A DNA stretch of 64,000 nt from Brevibacillus parabrevis (GTDB lineage Bacteria > Bacillota > Bacilli > Brevibacillales > Brevibacillaceae), in NCBI RefSeq assembly GCF_003710905.1, contig NZ_RHHV01000012.1:620001-684000 (forward strand), written 5' to 3'. Positions 35,607 through 44,545 of the stretch are shown one piece after another. Within the stretch, counting starts at the first letter, position 1. Each line of letters opens with the position of its first letter. Under the pieces are notes generated by a model. The model had not been told where the DNA came from and did not search any database. It worked only from the letters and a program-made list of their open reading frames with translations. The position numbers and the translations under genes were made by a program.

Positions 35607-35691
35607 AATTAGGTAGGATGGAGTCAGGATGAACGAGGGTTATGTATCTTGACTCGATGCAACAAAATGGGAGAAACCGAGGAAAACCGCA

Positions 35692-36255
35692 ATGGGAATG
35701 GCGATACAGCGTCCCGCGCAATCATCGGACCAAGCATCTGGAGACTATTACGAATCTCGTCCATTTACAGAACTGTACGACGAGTATTTTGATCGCGTGA
35801 ATCGTTATTTGCGATGCCGTGTCCAGAGTACGTGGGATGCCGACGATTTGACCACCGTGGTCTTTTTGAAAGCGCTGGAAAAATTTGAACAATATAGCAG
35901 AACAAGTCCGTTTGCCTCTTGGATTTTTCGCATTGCGCACAATACATACGTGGATTTCATGCGAAAAAACAGAGAGCTTCCCGTCGATCAGGAAGATTTT
36001 TTGGGAGCTGAGCCGGATGATACCTGGCAGCCGGAGCGGCAGGCGTTGACCAACGAGGAAATTCGCCTGCTTCGCGACCGGCTCGACTTGTTGTCGCAGG
36101 ATCAGAAGGACGTTCTCATGCTGCGTTATTTTGCCGATTTGAAAATCAGCCAGGTTGCTGAGGTGCTGGGTAAGACAGAATCAAGCATCAAAATGATCTC
36201 CTATCGAGGCTTGCAAAAACTTCAGAAGATGTATGAAAGGGGGGACTCCGAGTGA
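35692..36255 (+). CDS. ECF-family RNA polymerase sigma factor
   Basis: A 187-residue sigma-70 family protein with region 2 (FTELYDEYFDRVNRYLRCRV...ADDLTTVVFLKALEKFEQY...ASWIFRIAHNTYVDFMRK) and region 4 (LSQDQKDVLMLRYFADLKISQVAEVLGKTESSIKMISYRGLQKL). Regions 1 and 3 are missing, as in ECF factors. The ATG at 35692 follows GAGG. It overlaps the next gene by four bases (GTGA), the usual sigma/anti-sigma coupling. It is preceded by its likely own ECF promoter. Confidence 0.92.
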   Translation: MGMAIQRPAQSSDQASGDYYESRPFTELYDEYFDRVNRYLRCRVQSTWDADDLTTVVFLKALEKFEQYSRTSPFASWIFRIAHNTYVDFMRKNRELPVDQEDFLGAEPDDTWQPERQALTNEEIRLLRDRLDLLSQDQKDVLMLRYFADLKISQVAEVLGKTESSIKMISYRGLQKLQKMYERGDSE

Positions 36256-37325
36256 GAGAAGAGGAGAAATACCCCCAAGGTCATACCGATGATCAGACTG
36301 TAGCTCAACTCTTGACCCATTTAAAACGCATGCGCCGTTCTGTTCCCGTCAATTATCAGTTGAAGGCTGATTTGAAAAAGCAGTTGCTGGAACGAATGAA
36401 AGAGTTGGAAGCGAAAAAGGTTCAGCCTCAAGCGGAGCGACCGTGGATGAAGCGAAAGTGGGTCTGGTCCGGTGGTACTGTCCTGGCAGCCGTATTGCTC
36501 ATCGGCGCTTATTTATTATGGTGGGGCGACAGCTCGGTGACGATAAACAAACAAGAGGTGCTCACACTTCCAGCCGAGGCGACTGTAGAGCAGGTGGATA
36601 TTGATAAATCTGCCACGCAAATCGCTTACATTGTCCAGTCGTCCGAGTTGCGGACCATCCCGATTGACAGCGAAACTAAGCCTGTCACTTTCAAATTGCC
36701 GCCAACGAAAGGCAAGTATGTGGCAGTGGCGTGGTCCAATTTGGGCAAGCAGATCGCCGTTGTCGAGCAAGTCGAGCAGACGTCCCGGATTTGGCTCGTC
36801 GATTTGCCAACGACATACAATGTGGGCAGTAGCCGTCTGCTCAAGGAAGAGGAAGGGGTAGCTTTCAGCTCTCCGAGTTGGTCGCAGCACGACGACTCCC
36901 TTGCGTATACGCGCTCGAAAAACGGCATGGATGAAATTTGGGTCAGCAGCACCATCTCGTTTCAGGAATGGAAGCTCGCCGAAGGCTCTCAGCCGGAATG
37001 GTCGCCTGATGGCCGTTTCCTGTCACTGCACAAAGATGGAGAGATCGCTGTCATGGAAATGAGGACGGGGCTGATCACGATACTGGGGCAGGGGCAGTGG
37101 GCTTCCTGGCGTTCAGAGCACGAGCTTACTTATACCAAAGCGGATGGCCAGTTGATGGAGGCCGAACTGGGAGACGAGTCTTTCGTGAACAGAGAGCTGC
37201 ATTTGCGCAACCAGTCTGCTGCTGAATTTGTTCGCGGCAATTGGGCAGCGAAAGGCAAGCAACTCTTGCTCATTTCGCGGGAAAGTCAGCCTGTAGAGCT
37301 GGTTGTCTCACTAGCGTCACGATAA
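36252..37325 (+). CDS. Membrane anti-sigma factor with propeller-like outer domain
   Basis: The 357-residue product has a 69-residue cytoplasmic part, one membrane segment (about 70-91, VWSGGTVLAAVLLIGAYLLWW) and an outer domain of WD40/PD40-like repeats (KYVAVAWSNLGKQIAVVEQ, SPSWSQHDDSLAYTRS, QPEWSPDGRFLSLHKDG). It starts with GTG overlapping the sigma stop, so translation is coupled. The cytoplasmic part has no cysteine and therefore no zinc anti-sigma motif. An anti-sigma role is inferred from position and topology; the exterior could sense ligand or envelope state. Confidence 0.78.
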   Translation: MREEEKYPQGHTDDQTVAQLLTHLKRMRRSVPVNYQLKADLKKQLLERMKELEAKKVQPQAERPWMKRKWVWSGGTVLAAVLLIGAYLLWWGDSSVTINKQEVLTLPAEATVEQVDIDKSATQIAYIVQSSELRTIPIDSETKPVTFKLPPTKGKYVAVAWSNLGKQIAVVEQVEQTSRIWLVDLPTTYNVGSSRLLKEEEGVAFSSPSWSQHDDSLAYTRSKNGMDEIWVSSTISFQEWKLAEGSQPEWSPDGRFLSLHKDGEIAVMEMRTGLITILGQGQWASWRSEHELTYTKADGQLMEAELGDESFVNRELHLRNQSAAEFVRGNWAAKGKQLLLISRESQPVELVVSLASR

Positions 37326-37342
37326 CGAGCGGAGGAACAAGC

Positions 37343-39574
37343 ATGAGAAGGAGCTGGATGTTGGCCTTTGTCGTGGCATGGGTCTGTTTTTTGGGACAGC
37401 CAGCGTCGGCAGAGAACAACGTGGATATAGAAATAAACATGCCGATGAGCGGCTTGATCAAGTATGAATCATGGGCGCGGGTCGGCGTGACGATTTCCAG
37501 TCAGGAAAAAGATGTTGCGGGCTTCGTGGAACTGTCGAGAAACCCTTTGGCAAAAAATCAGCGTCAAACGAACTTGCGCCAGCCTGTGAAGTTGGAAAAA
37601 GGCAAAAGCACTACTCTGTTTTTTGATTTGCCTGTGCAACTGTTGCTCGATGACTGGTACATCCAGGTGACACAAAATGGACAGGTGATCAAATCAGAGA
37701 AATTGCGCCTCCCCTACCCAAAGGACGGCCAGACGATCGGCGTCGTGAACGAGGGAGGCAACGCGTTTCATTTTCTGGCGGTAAATGCTTCCCAGACGAA
37801 GCAAAATCGGTCGATCTCCGTCCAAACGGTATCTCCCGACATGCTGCCTGATCAGTCGTGGATGTTGGAGAGCCTTGATGTGTTGGCGATCGGCGGGAAG
37901 CAGGAGACGCCGATTAACGATACACAGTTGAACGCGATCAAGGAATGGATCAAGCTCGGCGGTGTCGTCATCTTGTCCGCAGGTCCCGAGCAGGATGGGC
38001 TGGTGCAAAGGTTTGCAGACATTTTGCCGATCCCGCCGGGGAACAAGGGAAGCGTGAACATTGCGGATGCGCTGCGGGTATACATGGACGACAAGCCTGC
38101 TCCACCCGGGAATATCCCTGTTTACAACAAAGATTTTCCGCTGTTTGTTGCCAAGCCCAGCGGAAAAGGACTGCTGTTGTTCGTCAACTACGATGTGACT
38201 TTGGAGCCGCTTGCTTCCTGGCAGCACAACTTGCCGCTCTGGCAAAATGTTATGGTGCAGCAGGGCGCGACGACCATTTTGGAAAACAAGCGCTACCTGG
38301 ATCAAATGTCGCGGCCTTTTTTGGAGTTGAGCAAGAAAATCCCCGATGTACAGACTCCGACGCCTGTTTGGATGGTCGTCCTGTGGGGCGGATACGTGCT
38401 GCTGGTTGCCCCCTTGGCTTACATCGTGCTGAAAAGAATCGGCAGACGGGAGTGGGCGTGGGGAATCATCCCAGGGGTTGCCGTCTTGTTGACTATCGGT
38501 ATTTTCGCGTTTGGAAAACCGTTGGTGGTGAAAACGAATGCCAGCTATACGGTTTCGGAAATCAACATTTTGGACGAACATTTGGCCAGGGCCCGAACGG
38601 CCGCAACCTTTTTGTCCGTCGACAAGGATGGCTACGACGTGATTGTGGAGCCTTCCATCGTGGCTGTGCCTTTGACTCAGGGCCGCAGGGATTACGAGCC
38701 GGAAGGGCTGACAGATGGCTCGCGCCTGTTGTCTTACCGCAACCTTCCTTACCTGACTCCTAAACAGGCGACCGGGTTTGGGGTGCTGCGAGAGATCGGA
38801 GCTTTTGACGTGAACGTGCATGTGGAGGAGAACCGGATTGTCGGGCAAGTGAAGAACAATACGCTTTACTCCTACGAGCAGGCGTACATCGAAGTCGGCT
38901 TGCAGCGGATTCCGATCGGAGCATTGAAAAAAGGCGAAGAAAAACAGATTGACGGAGCGGTGGAAGCCTTGTTTATGCCGCGCGATCAACTTCAAGAAGA
39001 AGCGGATTCGCCTGAAAAGAGACGAAAAGAGATGCAAGAGAACGTCATCGGGTATGGACAGGGCGGTCAGGTTCGCTTGATCGGGATCACGACAGACCCG
39101 ATTCCGCTGATGAAAATGCAGGAGCCGCATCAGTCGTACTACTGGAATGTCGTCAACCAGACGGTACAGCTAAAGCCGCAAGAAAACGGGAATGTGGTAA
39201 TGCCTTACGGGCTTTTGAACGTCGATCTGCTGGAAACGACGGGAGACTACGATTCAATCAATGGCTATTTGTGGCAGCTTGGAAAAGGCAGCATCACTTT
39301 TGAACTGCGCACCGACATGACGAATTTGGACCTGAAGCGTTTGCTTGTTCCGCTTGATCACAGTTCCTACCGTCCGTTCCGGGTGGAGTATTTCCAGCAG
39401 AAAAGCGGGAAATGGCGCCTGGTTGACCGGGGAACAAAGCTCGTGCTGGATCGGGAGCTTCAGGATGCGTTGACCGTGAATCATACGCTGCTGCTGCGCT
39501 TTTCCAATGACGGACCGTCGCGCTTGTCGCTGCCTGTGCCATTCTTCCAGGTTGAAGGGGTGAGAAAATGGTAA
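37343..39574 (+). CDS. Large membrane protein with GATase-like outer domain, unknown
   Basis: The 743-residue product has a signal peptide (MRRSWMLAFVVAWVCFLGQPASA), an outer beta-rich part, a class I glutamine-amidotransferase-like stretch (LDVLAIGGKQETPINDTQLNAIKEWIKLGGVVILSAGPE), two adjacent membrane segments near residues 350-400 (VWMVVLWGGYVLLVAPLAYIVL, WGIIPGVAVLLTIGIFAFG) and a long C-terminal outer part. The GATase catalytic Cys is not visible. The ATG at 37343 follows GGAGGA. It overlaps the ABC ATPase gene by seven bases, which implies joint function, perhaps as an accessory of the exporter. Confidence 0.75.
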   Translation: MRRSWMLAFVVAWVCFLGQPASAENNVDIEINMPMSGLIKYESWARVGVTISSQEKDVAGFVELSRNPLAKNQRQTNLRQPVKLEKGKSTTLFFDLPVQLLLDDWYIQVTQNGQVIKSEKLRLPYPKDGQTIGVVNEGGNAFHFLAVNASQTKQNRSISVQTVSPDMLPDQSWMLESLDVLAIGGKQETPINDTQLNAIKEWIKLGGVVILSAGPEQDGLVQRFADILPIPPGNKGSVNIADALRVYMDDKPAPPGNIPVYNKDFPLFVAKPSGKGLLLFVNYDVTLEPLASWQHNLPLWQNVMVQQGATTILENKRYLDQMSRPFLELSKKIPDVQTPTPVWMVVLWGGYVLLVAPLAYIVLKRIGRREWAWGIIPGVAVLLTIGIFAFGKPLVVKTNASYTVSEINILDEHLARARTAATFLSVDKDGYDVIVEPSIVAVPLTQGRRDYEPEGLTDGSRLLSYRNLPYLTPKQATGFGVLREIGAFDVNVHVEENRIVGQVKNNTLYSYEQAYIEVGLQRIPIGALKKGEEKQIDGAVEALFMPRDQLQEEADSPEKRRKEMQENVIGYGQGGQVRLIGITTDPIPLMKMQEPHQSYYWNVVNQTVQLKPQENGNVVMPYGLLNVDLLETTGDYDSINGYLWQLGKGSITFELRTDMTNLDLKRLLVPLDHSSYRPFRVEYFQQKSGKWRLVDRGTKLVLDRELQDALTVNHTLLLRFSNDGPSRLSLPVPFFQVEGVRKW

Positions 39575-40500
39575 TTGAAACCGTGCATCTTGGGAAGCGC
39601 TACGGAACCCTGCAAGCCTTGTCAGACTTGAATTTGGCCATCGAACCGGGAAAAGTATTCGGATTCATCGGTCCGAATGGCGCGGGCAAATCGACAACGA
39701 TGATGATTTTGTCTACTTTGCTTGAACAGAGCGAAGGGGAGGCGTATGTGTGCGGCTACAACGTCCGCAAAGATCCGGCCAGCGTCCGCCAGTCGATAGG
39801 ATACATGCCCGATTTCTTTGGCGTGTACGACAATTTGACGGCAGTCGAGTATTTGGAGTTTTACGCAGGCGCTTTTAAAATCCCTGCCCGAAACAGGCGA
39901 TCCCTGGTCGCCGATTTGCTGGAGCTGGTCAACCTGTCGCCGAAAGCGGATGCTTTTGTCGATTCTTTGTCGCGCGGAATGCAGCAAAGGCTCGGTCTGG
40001 CGAGGTGTCTCGTGCACGATCCGGCTGTCCTGATTCTGGATGAGCCTGCTTCCGGTCTGGACCCGCGCGCACGCATCGAGCTGCGGGAAATCATCAAGCA
40101 GCTGCGGGAGATGGGCAAGACGATTTTGATCAGCTCGCACATCCTGCCGGAGCTGGCTGAGCTGTGCGATGATATCGGAGTGATCGAACACGGCAAGCTG
40201 ATCGCCTGCGGCTCCGTCCACGAAGTGAGCAATCGCGAGACGGGTGGCAGCGTCATGCAGCTGCGGGCGCTGCGCAATCTGGACAAGGCAGCGCTGTTGC
40301 TCGAAAGCTCGCCGCTCGTCAACCATCTTGAGGAATACATGGGCGGCTTCCGCTTTTATTTTCAAGGCACCGAGCAAGAAAAAGCAGAGTTGCTGCAAGA
40401 GCTGATGGATGAGCAAGTGGCTGTCGTCTACTATGGGGACGCGAAGAAAAATTTGGAAGATGTTTTCTTGGCGATTACGGAAGGAGTCGGTATGGAATGA
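39568..40500 (+). CDS. ABC transporter ATP-binding protein
   Basis: A 310-residue ATPase: Walker A GPNGAGKST (35-43), signature LSRGMQQRLGLARCLVHDP, Walker B LILDEPASGLDPRAR and the H-loop LISSHILPEL. The C-terminal extension resembles ABC-2 type export ATPases. ATGA overlap with the permease gene indicates translational coupling. With the permease it forms an ABC-2 exporter encoded together with the ECF sigma system. Confidence 0.93.
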   Translation: MVIETVHLGKRYGTLQALSDLNLAIEPGKVFGFIGPNGAGKSTTMMILSTLLEQSEGEAYVCGYNVRKDPASVRQSIGYMPDFFGVYDNLTAVEYLEFYAGAFKIPARNRRSLVADLLELVNLSPKADAFVDSLSRGMQQRLGLARCLVHDPAVLILDEPASGLDPRARIELREIIKQLREMGKTILISSHILPELAELCDDIGVIEHGKLIACGSVHEVSNRETGGSVMQLRALRNLDKAALLLESSPLVNHLEEYMGGFRFYFQGTEQEKAELLQELMDEQVAVVYYGDAKKNLEDVFLAITEGVGME

Positions 40501-41363
40501 ACGGCTTCCTTTTCAATCCGATTCTCGTCAAAGAGATGAGAGAAAGATTTCGCTCGCGCAAAACGGTGTGCATCCTTGCCATTTATTTGCTGATCATGGG
40601 CGGCATTCCGCTCGGTTTTTTGCTGACGGATACGCTGAAGGCCGAGGCGTTGGGCGAGAACCGCAATCTGTTTCTTATTTCCGCAGCGATTCATTATGCG
40701 ATGGTCTGCTTTGTGGCTCCGGCATTGACCGCAGGCGCCATCAGCGGGGAGCGTGAACGGCAGACGCTGCACATTTTGCTGACGACACAGTTGTCGCCGA
40801 CTACGATCGTCTGGAGCAAGCTGATCACATCGCTTGCGTTTTCGACACTGCTGATCGTCGCGTCGATGCCGCTATACAGTATCGTCATGCTGTACGGCAG
40901 CGTGTCGCCGGAACAACTGGCCCAGCTGATCCTGTTTTTGGCGGTCAATATTTTCTTTTTGGGCTCGCTTGGACTGTTTTGCTCTACCTGGATCAAGCGC
41001 ACCTCGATCAGCACCATTACAGCGTACGGAATCGCGTTCTTTTTCGTCGTCGGAACCGGGCTGTTGTTCTTTTTCATCGGGGAATGGCTACAGCAAAGCT
41101 ATCCGGACATGTACCCGGACCAAGGAGTTTGGAATTTGCCCGAGCTGCAAGTGCTGGCGGGGATGAACCCGGTGATTGTCCTGTTCGGCATTTTGGGAGA
41201 GTCGTTGGATCATTCCGAGCAGCTGGCGTTTTCACCGTGGCTGTTTTTCTCCTGCACGTATGTGGTGCTAGGCTTGCTCCTCGTAGTTTGGAGCGCTTAT
41301 TTGCTGAAACCGATCCGCCGCAGATGGTGGAGTTGGAAGAAAGCGTCTGGTCGTGTAAAATGA
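40497..41363 (+). CDS. ABC-2 type permease subunit
   Basis: A 288-residue membrane protein with six predicted membrane segments. It begins NPILVKEMRERFRSRKT, the cytoplasmic coupling segment of ABC-2 permeases, and has ALTAGAISGERERQTLHILLTTQLSP before TM3, both typical of the family. It overlaps the ATPase gene by four bases. Substrate unknown; a lipid, peptide or polymer is possible. Confidence 0.9.
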   Translation: MNGFLFNPILVKEMRERFRSRKTVCILAIYLLIMGGIPLGFLLTDTLKAEALGENRNLFLISAAIHYAMVCFVAPALTAGAISGERERQTLHILLTTQLSPTTIVWSKLITSLAFSTLLIVASMPLYSIVMLYGSVSPEQLAQLILFLAVNIFFLGSLGLFCSTWIKRTSISTITAYGIAFFFVVGTGLLFFFIGEWLQQSYPDMYPDQGVWNLPELQVLAGMNPVIVLFGILGESLDHSEQLAFSPWLFFSCTYVVLGLLLVVWSAYLLKPIRRRWWSWKKASGRVK

Positions 41364-41394
41364 GATGGATGTGTTGGAAAAGGAGGTATGTTTT

Positions 41395-41568
41395 GTGAGC
41401 AAACAGGAAGAAGTGCAAATCATCGATTTTGAAGAAATGCTCAGATCGATTGAAAGTCGTCTAGCATCTGCCGGCATGTACGTGCAGCGGGAAGCGATCA
41501 TCACGATTTTGCAAGCAGAAGAAGCGTTTCTGCTGGAAAAAGGCGTGCTGCAAGAGTATAGCGAGTAA
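41395..41568 (+). CDS. Small YozD-like protein
   Basis: A 57-residue acidic helical protein (MSKQEEVQIIDFEEMLRSIE...FLLEKGVLQEYSE). Its pattern, with an IDFEEM start, a central RLASAGMYV and a C-terminal LLEKG, resembles the short YozD family of Bacilli. GTG at 41395 is ten bases after AAGGAGGT; an earlier ATG at 41365 has no such site. It follows the ABC permease by 31 bp and has its own terminator. Family match moderate. Confidence 0.6.
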   Translation: MSKQEEVQIIDFEEMLRSIESRLASAGMYVQREAIITILQAEEAFLLEKGVLQEYSE

Positions 41569-41574
41569 AAACGG

Positions 41575-41607
41575 ACAACCTGCCCTTTTCGGTAGGTTGT
41601 TTTTTTG
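41575..41607 (+). terminator. Terminator after the sigma/ABC operon and YozD-like gene
   Basis: ACAACCTGCC and GGTAGGTTGT form a 10-bp stem with one G-T pair, followed by seven T residues. Confidence 0.9.
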
Positions 41608-41757
41608 TCAAAAGACGCATGCATGGAAATGGCAGATGTGCTCAGTGCTTCATGGCGTATACGCGAATGCTTATGGATGGTTAGACGGAAAAAAGAGGAA
41701 ATGCGACTTCTGTGGTGAATTTGTCCATATCCTTACGACCGAAGAGGTGAATGCTCG

Positions 41758-43191
41758 TTGCGTGCACAAGGCGTCGAAGCTGGAGCTGCTTCACCTAAAA
41801 ATGAATGGCTCCATATTATCCAAAACGTACATAACCATATTTTCAAATTCATTCGGAATGAACAGGACGAGTTTATCTTGGAGCTGTCGGAAGGGAAGCT
41901 TGCGCATGAGTACGGGATTCACACGGATGCATTGAAAGGCATGCGCATGGAGGATATTTTTCGCAAAACCGATGTAGAGTATATCCTGCCTTACTACCAG
42001 GTAGCCGTTGCCGGGCAGACTGTAGAGTATGAACTCGTTCTGGGCGAACGGTATTTTGCCTCGGTATTAACCCCGATCAGCCATGACGGCGTCGTTACGG
42101 AAATCATCGGTTCAGCTACGGATATTACTGAATACAAGCTGATGAAACAGCAGATGCAAGAGGCAGAGGAGCTGTACCGCAGTCTGGTCGAGGACACTTT
42201 GATCGGCGTTTACATCGCATATGTCGAGGAGCCAGGGTTTGTTTACGTCAATCCGCGGTTGGGGGACATTTTTGGATACAGCCAGGAAGAGCTTGTGAGA
42301 ATGACCGCCTCTGATCTGGTCATCGAGGAAGAGCGCGGGATCATTCACGGACATCAGGAGCGAAGATTGAACGGCGATCGTTCCAATATCCACTATCAGT
42401 TTCGCGGGCTGTGTAAAAACGGCAGCAGGATCGATGTCGAAGTTTTGCAAAAAACGAGCATGTACAGAGGCAAACCGGCGGTCATCGGCATTTTGCAGGA
42501 TATAACCCAGCGCAAGCAAGCGGAGGAGCTTGTGCGCAAATCGGAATTGTTGTCGGTGATCGGCCAGATGGCGGCAGGCGTTGCTCACGAAATTCGCAAT
42601 CCTCTGACGTCTTTGAAAGGGTTTGTCCAACTGCTGCGAGCGTACCCGGAGGGCAAGGACGAATATTTTGGCATCATGCTGTCCGAACTGGATCGGATCG
42701 AGTTTATTATCAGCGAATTTCTCGTGCTGGCCAAGCCGCAGGTTATCCTCCAGCGCAAGCGGGAAATGCGCCCGCTTCTGGAGCAGATCGTCATGATCGC
42801 GGACACACATGCGATTATGCACAATGTCCAAATCATCACAAGCTACGCCGAAAACCTGCCGTCGATTGTCTGCGAGGAAAACCAGCTGAAGCAAGTTTTT
42901 CTCAATCTGCTGAAAAATGCGGTGGAAGCGATGCCGAACGGCGGGGAAGTGAAGGTGACGGCGGCTGTGGAAGGGGAGACGATGGTCATCGCCTTTTCCG
43001 ATCAGGGCTGCGGGATTTCCCAGGAACAGCTGGCGAAGCTCGGCGAGCCATTTTTCACGACGAAGCCGAACGGGACGGGCCTCGGCTTGATGGTCAGCTA
43101 CAAAATTATCGCCAATCACGGCGGGACGATTAGCGTGCGTAGCGGTGAAGGGACAGGCACGACCTTTGAAATCAGATTGCCGATCGGATAG
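41758..43191 (+). CDS. PAS-domain sensor histidine kinase (KinA/KinE-like)
   Basis: A soluble 477-residue kinase with two PAS domains (about residues 15-130 and 140-250), then a HisKA domain with phospho-accepting His277 in GVAHEIRNPLTSLKGF, N-box NLLKNAVEAM, G1 DQGCGIS and G2 GTGLGLMVSY. The H-box matches phosphorelay kinases that feed Spo0F in sporulation. No response regulator is adjacent, which also fits an orphan sporulation kinase. The start is a TTG at 41758 with AAGAGGTG upstream. Confidence 0.88.
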   Translation: MRAQGVEAGAASPKNEWLHIIQNVHNHIFKFIRNEQDEFILELSEGKLAHEYGIHTDALKGMRMEDIFRKTDVEYILPYYQVAVAGQTVEYELVLGERYFASVLTPISHDGVVTEIIGSATDITEYKLMKQQMQEAEELYRSLVEDTLIGVYIAYVEEPGFVYVNPRLGDIFGYSQEELVRMTASDLVIEEERGIIHGHQERRLNGDRSNIHYQFRGLCKNGSRIDVEVLQKTSMYRGKPAVIGILQDITQRKQAEELVRKSELLSVIGQMAAGVAHEIRNPLTSLKGFVQLLRAYPEGKDEYFGIMLSELDRIEFIISEFLVLAKPQVILQRKREMRPLLEQIVMIADTHAIMHNVQIITSYAENLPSIVCEENQLKQVFLNLLKNAVEAMPNGGEVKVTAAVEGETMVIAFSDQGCGISQEQLAKLGEPFFTTKPNGTGLGLMVSYKIIANHGGTISVRSGEGTGTTFEIRLPIG

Positions 43192-43273
43192 CGCCATTTG
43201 CCCGTTTGCTTCTGCCGGAAAAAAACGGTATGATGGTGTAGAGAACCAATATCAGCATAAGGACGTGAACGCA

Positions 43274-43579
43274 TTGACAGAAGATAACAAAGACCTCGAA
43301 TTGGGCGATATCATTACGCTGGACGATGAAAACGGTGAACCGTTGGGTGATTTTGAAGTAATCGCGATGTTTGACCTGAACGGTAAAGAATATATTGCCT
43401 TGACGGAAGCAATCGAAGATGAAGAGGCAGAAGAAGACCTCGATGAAGAAGTAGACATCTTCGTATTCCAAGTTGACGGCGGCGAAATGGTTCCGCTGGA
43501 AGAAGACGAGGAAGGCGTTGTTTACGCGAAGCTGAACGAGGTTCTGGAAGGCATTGAACTGATCGACAAAGGCGAATAA
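43274..43579 (+). CDS. DUF1292 family acidic protein
   Basis: A 101-residue, very acidic protein (MTEDNKDLELGDIITLDDENGEPLGDFEVIAMFDLNGKEYIALT...) of the DUF1292 family, common in Bacillota and of unknown function. The TTG at 43274 is 11 bases from AAGGA; GTG at 43265 is too close. Monocistronic with a strong terminator. Confidence 0.85.
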   Translation: MTEDNKDLELGDIITLDDENGEPLGDFEVIAMFDLNGKEYIALTEAIEDEEAEEDLDEEVDIFVFQVDGGEMVPLEEDEEGVVYAKLNEVLEGIELIDKGE

Positions 43580-43621
43580 TCGGGTTGCCCCCAGGAAGCA
43601 AGCGGCACTCGTACGCATGAA

Positions 43622-43661
43622 GAAGCCACTGCTGGTGTCAATGACCAGGCAGTGGCTTTTT
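43622..43661. terminator. Bidirectional terminator after DUF1292
   Basis: AAGCCACTGC/GCAGTGGCTT with inner TGGT/ACCA, flanked by a T tract. It separates convergent genes. Confidence 0.88.
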
Positions 43662-43667
43662 GACGTC

Positions 43668-44045
43668 TCAGTTTTTCATTTGAATAATATTGTCTTTGAG
43701 ATCGCGCACGACCAACAGGCAGGTGTAATCCGTTTCTTGCAGTTCTCTGACCAGCGCGGAGCATTCGTCTTTGGTCAGCCCGAGCTTTTCCAGACGGGTG
43801 CGCAGTTCCTCGCCGCCATTGTCAAAAAAGTGGGCTTTGCTGTCGATGTCTCCTACGGCACTCTCGAAGTGGGTGCTGTATTTATAAAAATTGTTGCGCT
43901 GGTTCGAGTGGTTTTTATCGGGATTCCATTTCAGCACCCAGATGTCATCCTTATGATAGCCGGACGAATTCAGCGCCTGGATATCTGAAACCAGCTCCTG
44001 ATCGTAGCGATGAAACTTCACAAACGGCTTGGTAGCACTGATCAA
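43668..44045 (-). CDS. General stress protein 17M-like (YflT) protein
   Basis: The 125-residue product (KFHRYDQELVSDIQALNSSGYHKDDIWVLKWNPD, AHFFDNGGEELRTRLEKLGLTKDE, YTCLLVVRD) fits the YflT/GSP17M family, which is induced by general stress in Bacillus. The start is a TTG at 44045 after AGGGGGG. No SigB-type promoter was recognised upstream. Confidence 0.78.
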   Translation of the reverse strand: MISATKPFVKFHRYDQELVSDIQALNSSGYHKDDIWVLKWNPDKNHSNQRNNFYKYSTHFESAVGDIDSKAHFFDNGGEELRTRLEKLGLTKDECSALVRELQETDYTCLLVVRDLKDNIIQMKN

Positions 44046-44245
44046 AGTTGTTCCCCCCTATGTCGGCTCAGGAATCGATGCCTTACTAGGATGCCCGCTG
44101 GAGCGTTCACGATGAATGGAAAATAGTTCGCCGCAGGCCACACTTGATGCGAAAAAAAGCACAACGGGAATAATTTCCGGCAGAAGAGAAGGGTTTTTCC
44201 AAAACAACCAAGAAAATAAGTAAGAGCAAGCGAGGTTGCTTCGCT

Positions 44246-44275
44246 TTGACCTTGCTTTGTTGCAAATGCTACACT
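44246..44275 (+). promoter_or_regulatory. Upstream promoter P1 before parE
   Basis: TTGACC (44246-44251), an 18-bp spacer and TACACT (44270-44275). A transcript would begin near 44282 and meet a terminator about 65 nucleotides later. Confidence 0.55.
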
Positions 44276-44281
44276 AATGAA

Positions 44282-44349
44282 GAAGCGTCATATGCTGGAG
44301 TGAATGCGGTGCGTGATCGGCCATCTCGCTAGGGCGGGGTGGTTTTTTT
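44282..44349 (+). ncRNA. Candidate short terminated RNA upstream of parE
   Basis: CCATCTCGC (44321-44329) pairs with GCGGGGTGG (44334-44342, two G-T pairs) and is followed by seven T residues, a good intrinsic terminator. Together with P1 it defines a transcript of about 65 nt without a convincing ORF. The 500-bp gap before parE holds P1, this unit, P2 and otherwise no gene. It may be a small RNA or a leader attenuator. Confidence 0.4.
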
Positions 44350-44369
44350 GCCCCATTTTGTGACTGGCG

Positions 44370-44399
44370 TTGAATACTATGGGAAGCATACGGTACAAT
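44370..44399 (+). promoter_or_regulatory. Downstream promoter P2 of parE
   Basis: TTGAAT (44370-44375), 18 bp, TACAAT (44394-44399), beyond the terminator. This is the more likely source of parEC mRNA. Confidence 0.55.
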
Positions 44400-44545
44400 A
44401 GCGATTAAGTGTTCGCTTTTTTCTGTGAAAAATTCCCTAGGTGGATCGCAAGGGGTTTTTGCGAAAAACAGGCGATGACCTGCGCGGTTACCAAAACGCC
44501 AGCAAGTTTTGGACGCTTTTCGAATTAGTAGAGGGGAGAGCGCGA

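Noticed and set aside
41597..41935. A frame with a CDFCGEF CxxC-like motif upstream of and overlapping the histidine kinase start
   Set aside because: It runs well into the kinase gene in another frame and has no ribosome binding site; the CxxC is likely chance.
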